From Rhodobacterales bacterium (GTDB lineage: Bacteria > Pseudomonadota > Alphaproteobacteria > Caulobacterales > Hyphomonadaceae): DNA of 64,000 nucleotides. Under the pieces are notes generated by a model. The model had not been told where the DNA came from. It did not search any database and saw only the letters and a list, made by a program, of their open reading frames with translations. The DNA lies in the NCBI GenBank assembly GCA_014763715.1, contig JACXUV010000006.1, positions 26,935-90,934 of the forward strand, given 5' to 3'. The position numbers and the translations under genes are program-made. Shown here piece after piece: positions 60,672-64,000 of the stretch (positions within the stretch are counted from its first letter, which is position 1; each line of letters begins with the position of its first letter).

Positions 60672-61630
60672 GTGTGCAACTCCTGATCATAATAAGCCGC
60701 CGCCCCGATCAATGGGGCTTCCGGGTCACGCATGAGAACGACAGGGCAGTTTTCCAGGAAGCTGCTCATCGGTCCACGCTCGCGAAACCTGTCCGCTGCT
60801 TCGGGTGTACGGAGGAAATCGACAATCCGCTCGGTTACGCCACCCGCCAGAACAACGCCGCCCACGGCGCCATTGGCGAGGACCAGATCCCCCACGGCGC
60901 CCATCACTGTACAGGCACGCACCAGTATAAGTTGGCGGAACATCTCATCGCCCGCATCGGCACGCGTACGCATGTCCTGTGGCGACAGGCCCTCAATCTC
61001 ACGTCCAAAAATTTCGCAGAACGCGGCATGCACCGGCTCAAGCCCCATCCCCGATGCGACAAGCTCGTTGGAGACATAGCCGAATTTCTTCAACAGGATC
61101 TTTGCAAGCTCGAATTCGAGGTCTGTGCGAGGCGCGAAAGCCATATGCCCGCCTTCCCCGGTCAGCACATGCCAATTGTCCTGATCCCGAAGAAGGGTTG
61201 CGACGCCAAAGCCTGTTCCAGGACCGGCAACAACAACCGGTGCATCAGGCTCTGGCACACCTGGCAAGATCTGTTCGAAATTTGCCTGATCCAACTCAGG
61301 CACGGACCGCGCCATTGCCGTGAAGTCATTGATCAGGCGCGCCTCAACGAAGCCAAATGTCTCTTCCAGCTTTTGCTCGTAGACAGTCCAGCCGCGATTG
61401 GTCAGAGTGACCTGGCCGTGCTGTACGGGTCCGGCCATGGCGAAACAGCCCCGCCCGGGACGTACATTTTCCTGATCGAGATATACTCCCAGCACATCGT
61501 CAAAACCGGGAAAATCATCGCCCGCGAATTTTGCGAAATGGTCGATGACAATCCTGCCCTCCTGACGGCGGGCAATCGCAAAGCGGACATTTGTTCCGCC
61601 TACGTCACCAACCAGAATTCCTTCAGCCAA
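60668..61630 (-). CDS. glk: Glucokinase
   Basis: 320 residues, the proteobacterial Glk group of the actin-like ATPase superfamily. It phosphorylates free glucose with ATP. GDVGGTNVRFAIA is phosphate loop 1, RLINDFTAMARSVP contains the catalytic Asp, AGPGTGFGVATLL and TGEGGHMAFAP bind glucose, and VLAGGVTERI closes the nucleotide site. It lies between edd (three bases) and eda (overlap). Confidence 0.97.
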   Translation of the reverse strand: MAEGILVGDVGGTNVRFAIARRQEGRIVIDHFAKFAGDDFPGFDDVLGVYLDQENVRPGRGCFAMAGPVQHGQVTLTNRGWTVYEQKLEETFGFVEARLINDFTAMARSVPELDQANFEQILPGVPEPDAPVVVAGPGTGFGVATLLRDQDNWHVLTGEGGHMAFAPRTDLEFELAKILLKKFGYVSNELVASGMGLEPVHAAFCEIFGREIEGLSPQDMRTRADAGDEMFRQLILVRACTVMGAVGDLVLANGAVGGVVLAGGVTERIVDFLRTPEAADRFRERGPMSSFLENCPVVLMRDPEAPLIGAAAYYDQELHT

Positions 61631-61633
61631 GAG

Positions 61634-63466
61634 TCAGTCCTCTTTCGTCACAAAAGTGAACTGGCTGGCGCCAGTGTCCGCAGTTCCGCTCATCTGGCGG
61701 AAATAGGTAAACATCTCACGCCCCAGACCAGAAGCGGAAGCGTTTGGCCGGAACTCTGCCGGTTGCCGCGCCGCAAATTCAGACGGATCGACCTTGATAT
61801 CGAGCGTGCCTGTCTCCGCATTGAAGACGATCACATCACCATCACGCACGCGCGCAAGCGGACCGCCACGTGCGGCCTCCGGACTGATATGAATAGCTGA
61901 AGGGACCTTGCCGCTGGCGCCGGACATCCGCCCGTCCGTGACCAGGGCAACCTTGAAGCCCCTGTCCTGCAGCACACCGAGTGCCGGCGTCAGGCTGTGC
62001 AGTTCAGGCATGCCATTGGCTGCCGGTCCCTGAAAGCGCACCACGGCGACGAAGTCCCGGTCCAGGCGCCCCGCCTCGAACGCCTCCTTCAGCGCCTCCT
62101 GAGACTCGAATACGATGGCTGGCGCTTCCAAAACGCGCTTGTCCGGCTTCACAGCCGAGACCTTGGATACGCCCCGCCCGAGTGGTCCGGTCATCAGACG
62201 CAGCCCGCCATCGGCCGAGAACGGATCACTGGCCGGACGGATAATGTCCAGGTCGCCACTCTCCTCAGGCGCCGGGCGCCAGGACACCTTGTCACCATCC
62301 AGGAAAGGCTCATGCGAATAGTGTGAGATCGGTCCACCCACACCTTGCGCTTCGCCATTGAGCAGACCCGCGCCAAGCAGCTCACGAACAACAAAGCCCA
62401 TGCCACCGGCGGCGTGGAAGTGGTTCACATCCGCCGGGCCATTCGGATAGATACGGGTCAGCAGTGGCGTGACATGGCTGATCTCTGCGAAATCCTCCAG
62501 CGTCACGATAATGCCCGCTGCTGCAGCCATGGCCGGGATATGCAATGCATGATTTGTGGAGCCGCCAGTCGCCATCAGGCCGACAATGCCATTCACGATC
62601 GAACGCTCGTCAATGAGTTCCCCGGCAGGGAGATACTGGTGTCCCTGTGCCGTTATCTCGGCGGCCCGGTGCGTGGCGGCCTTGGTCAATGCCTTGCGTA
62701 GAGGTGTGCCCGGATTCGTGAAGGCAGCCCCCGGCAGGTGGAAGCCCATGACCTCCATCAGCATCTGGTTTGAATTGGCTGTGCCATAGAAGGTGCAGGT
62801 ACCCTGGGCATGATAGCTTTCCGCCTCAGCCTTCAGCAGCGCACTCCGGTCCACTTTCCCCTCAGCAAACAATTGCCGGATACGGACCTTCTCAGGATTC
62901 GGAAGGCCAGACGGCATTGGCCCAGCCGGGACAAATATGGAGGGTATCCACCCGAAACGAAGCGCGGCGATGACGAGCCCCGGAACGATCTTGTCACAAA
63001 CACCAAGATGCAAGGCTGCATCGAACACATCATGGCTGAGGCCAATCGCGGATGCCATGGCGATAACGTCACGCGAAAAGAGCGACAGCTCCATGCCCTG
63101 CTGGCCCTGCGTAACGCCATCGCACATCGCCGGCACCCCGCCAGCCACCTGTGCCACAGCATGCACTTCCCGTGCAGCCTCCCGGATAATCTCCGGATAA
63201 TGTTCAAATGGCGCATGCGCCGACAGCATGTCGTTATAAGCGGTGATGATGCCGATATTCGGCCATCCCGCGCCGAGAAGATGGGTTTTCTCAATGACGG
63301 CACATCCCGCCGAGGCATGAGCCAGGTTTCCCTCGCTCAGACGCTGCCGTGCAAACCCTTTCGGACGCCGCGAGCGGATCATATCCAGATATTCAGCGCG
63401 CGCCTCTGCCGAACGTTGGCGGATGCGTTCGGTCACCTCGGCGATCTTCGGATGCAGACTAGTCAT
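61634..63466 (-). CDS. edd: 6-phosphogluconate dehydratase
   Basis: 610 residues, IlvD/Edd family with an iron-sulfur cluster. It converts 6-phosphogluconate to [45 protein letters not shown] and [18 protein letters not shown] (split) are family signatures, with the cluster Cys residues in the first two. The ATG follows the pgl stop with no intervening base (TAGATG). Confidence 0.97.
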   Translation of the reverse strand: MTSLHPKIAEVTERIRQRSAEARAEYLDMIRSRRPKGFARQRLSEGNLAHASAGCAVIEKTHLLGAGWPNIGIITAYNDMLSAHAPFEHYPEIIREAAREVHAVAQVAGGVPAMCDGVTQGQQGMELSLFSRDVIAMASAIGLSHDVFDAALHLGVCDKIVPGLVIAALRFGWIPSIFVPAGPMPSGLPNPEKVRIRQLFAEGKVDRSALLKAEAESYHAQGTCTFYGTANSNQMLMEVMGFHLPGAAFTNPGTPLRKALTKAATHRAAEITAQGHQYLPAGELIDERSIVNGIVGLMATGGSTNHALHIPAMAAAAGIIVTLEDFAEISHVTPLLTRIYPNGPADVNHFHAAGGMGFVVRELLGAGLLNGEAQGVGGPISHYSHEPFLDGDKVSWRPAPEESGDLDIIRPASDPFSADGGLRLMTGPLGRGVSKVSAVKPDKRVLEAPAIVFESQEALKEAFEAGRLDRDFVAVVRFQGPAANGMPELHSLTPALGVLQDRGFKVALVTDGRMSGASGKVPSAIHISPEAARGGPLARVRDGDVIVFNAETGTLDIKVDPSEFAARQPAEFRPNASASGLGREMFTYFRQMSGTADTGASQFTFVTKED

Positions 63467-64000
63467 CTAGGCAGCCCATACAATTGTGAGACGCGGACCG
63501 AGTTTATCAATCGCATAGCGCACCGGCATATCCAGCGGGTCCGCAACCAGTGCGCGCTCCAGCACGTCCAGCTTCTCATCACCGAGCAATAACATCAACG
63601 CCATGCGCGCTGAGGTAACTGCTGGCCCCGTCAGGGTCAGCCGCTGAGTATTGGAACCCGCACCGGGACAGTTGGTTGCATCAATCGCCGCGATTGTTGC
63701 GCCATCTGCAGGCGACAGGGCAGCTTCCAGCCCCTTCGAGTACGGAAACCAACTGGCCGTATGACCATCCCCGCCCATGCCCAGGAGGATGACATCGACC
63801 GGATCACAGTGCGGTGCATAAGCCGTGTTGCGGTCTGCGACCGCATCTTCCGGCCGGCCTGCCCCCGTCTTCATCGGGAGAAGCCCCGCAGCACCGGCCT
63901 GTCCCGTCAGCAGGCGTGAACGGATCAGCGCCTCATTCGAGAAGTCATGATCCAGCGGCACCCAACGCTCATCGACAAGGCCGACACTGACTTGCTCCCA
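63467..64000 (-). CDS. pgl: 6-phosphogluconolactonase (C-terminal part; N-terminus beyond the right edge)
   Basis: The frame is open to base 64000, so 177 codons are visible of a protein usually about 230-250 residues long. VGLVDERWVPLDHDFSNE at the truncated end is the lactonase motif, and LLGMGGDGHTASWFP carries the catalytic His loop. It hydrolyses 6-phosphogluconolactone. It is the upstream gene of pgl-edd-glk-eda; zwf would be expected further right but is not in the window. Confidence 0.95.
   Translation of the reverse strand, partial: WEQVSVGLVDERWVPLDHDFSNEALIRSRLLTGQAGAAGLLPMKTGAGRPEDAVADRNTAYAPHCDPVDVILLGMGGDGHTASWFPYSKGLEAALSPADGATIAAIDATNCPGAGSNTQRLTLTGPAVTSARMALMLLLGDEKLDVLERALVADPLDMPVRYAIDKLGPRLTIVWAA

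Overview
This 64-kb window reads as an ordinary, gene-dense stretch of an alphaproteobacterial chromosome, most likely from the Hyphomonadaceae/Caulobacterales side of the class. The evidence is LpxI instead of LpxH, a short ProS without the inserted editing domain, RNase J, a DUF1467 gene beside methylmalonyl-CoA epimerase, a complete Entner-Doudoroff gene set, and the gene order nuo-birA-coaX-rnj-mce-proS-lolCD-dnaE. Family-level placement is an inference. I see no phage, insertion sequence, integron or CRISPR array, and only one RNA gene, a tRNA-Leu.

Layout. 1-5.2 kb: the 5' part of trigger factor (tig, cut by the left edge), an exported DJ-1/PfpI protein, an M14-like zinc carboxypeptidase, tRNA-Leu(UAG), nnrD and a histidine phosphatase. 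5.8-7.7 kb: glnB-glnA with a strong terminator. 7.8-9.8 kb: clpX and clpP, with a candidate CtrA box just upstream of clpX. 9.9-16.2 kb: a lipoprotein lysophospholipase-like hydrolase, a uracil-DNA glycosylase-like protein, pirin, an M28 lipoprotein peptidase, rlmJ and a SelD-associated-type flavoprotein. 16.2-30.4 kb, all on the minus strand: rpsB-tsf, a terminator, then one long near-gapless run pyrH-frr-uppS-cdsA-dxr-rseP-bamA-skp-lpxD-lpxA-lpxI-lpxB. This covers translation, UMP synthesis, undecaprenyl phosphate, phospholipid, isoprenoid, outer-membrane assembly and lipid A. 30.6-41.3 kb: dnaE, lolD, lolC/E, proS, DUF1467, mce, rnj, coaX and birA.

41.3-57.2 kb holds the complete 14-subunit complex I operon, transcribed from nuoA (right) to nuoN (left). 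Two genes that are not core subunits are embedded in it with operon-like spacing: a SnoaL/NTF2-fold protein between nuoE and nuoD, and a lower-GC gene for a coiled-coil protein with two membrane segments between nuoF and nuoG. The second is the best candidate in the window for something undescribed. NuoE also has a long C-terminal helix-hairpin-helix extension, and NuoL has a histidine-rich loop.

57.4-64 kb: an exported protein made of eight roughly 23-residue repeats plus a peptidoglycan-binding domain, purB, and the Entner-Doudoroff cluster pgl-edd-glk-eda (pgl cut by the right edge). Together these convert glucose and 6-phosphogluconolactone to pyruvate and glyceraldehyde-3-phosphate. Most of the window is conserved housekeeping. 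The points worth following up are the two extra nuo-operon genes, the putative CtrA box at clpX, the repeat protein, the missing fabZ between lpxD and lpxA, and the stand-alone SelD-type oxidoreductase.
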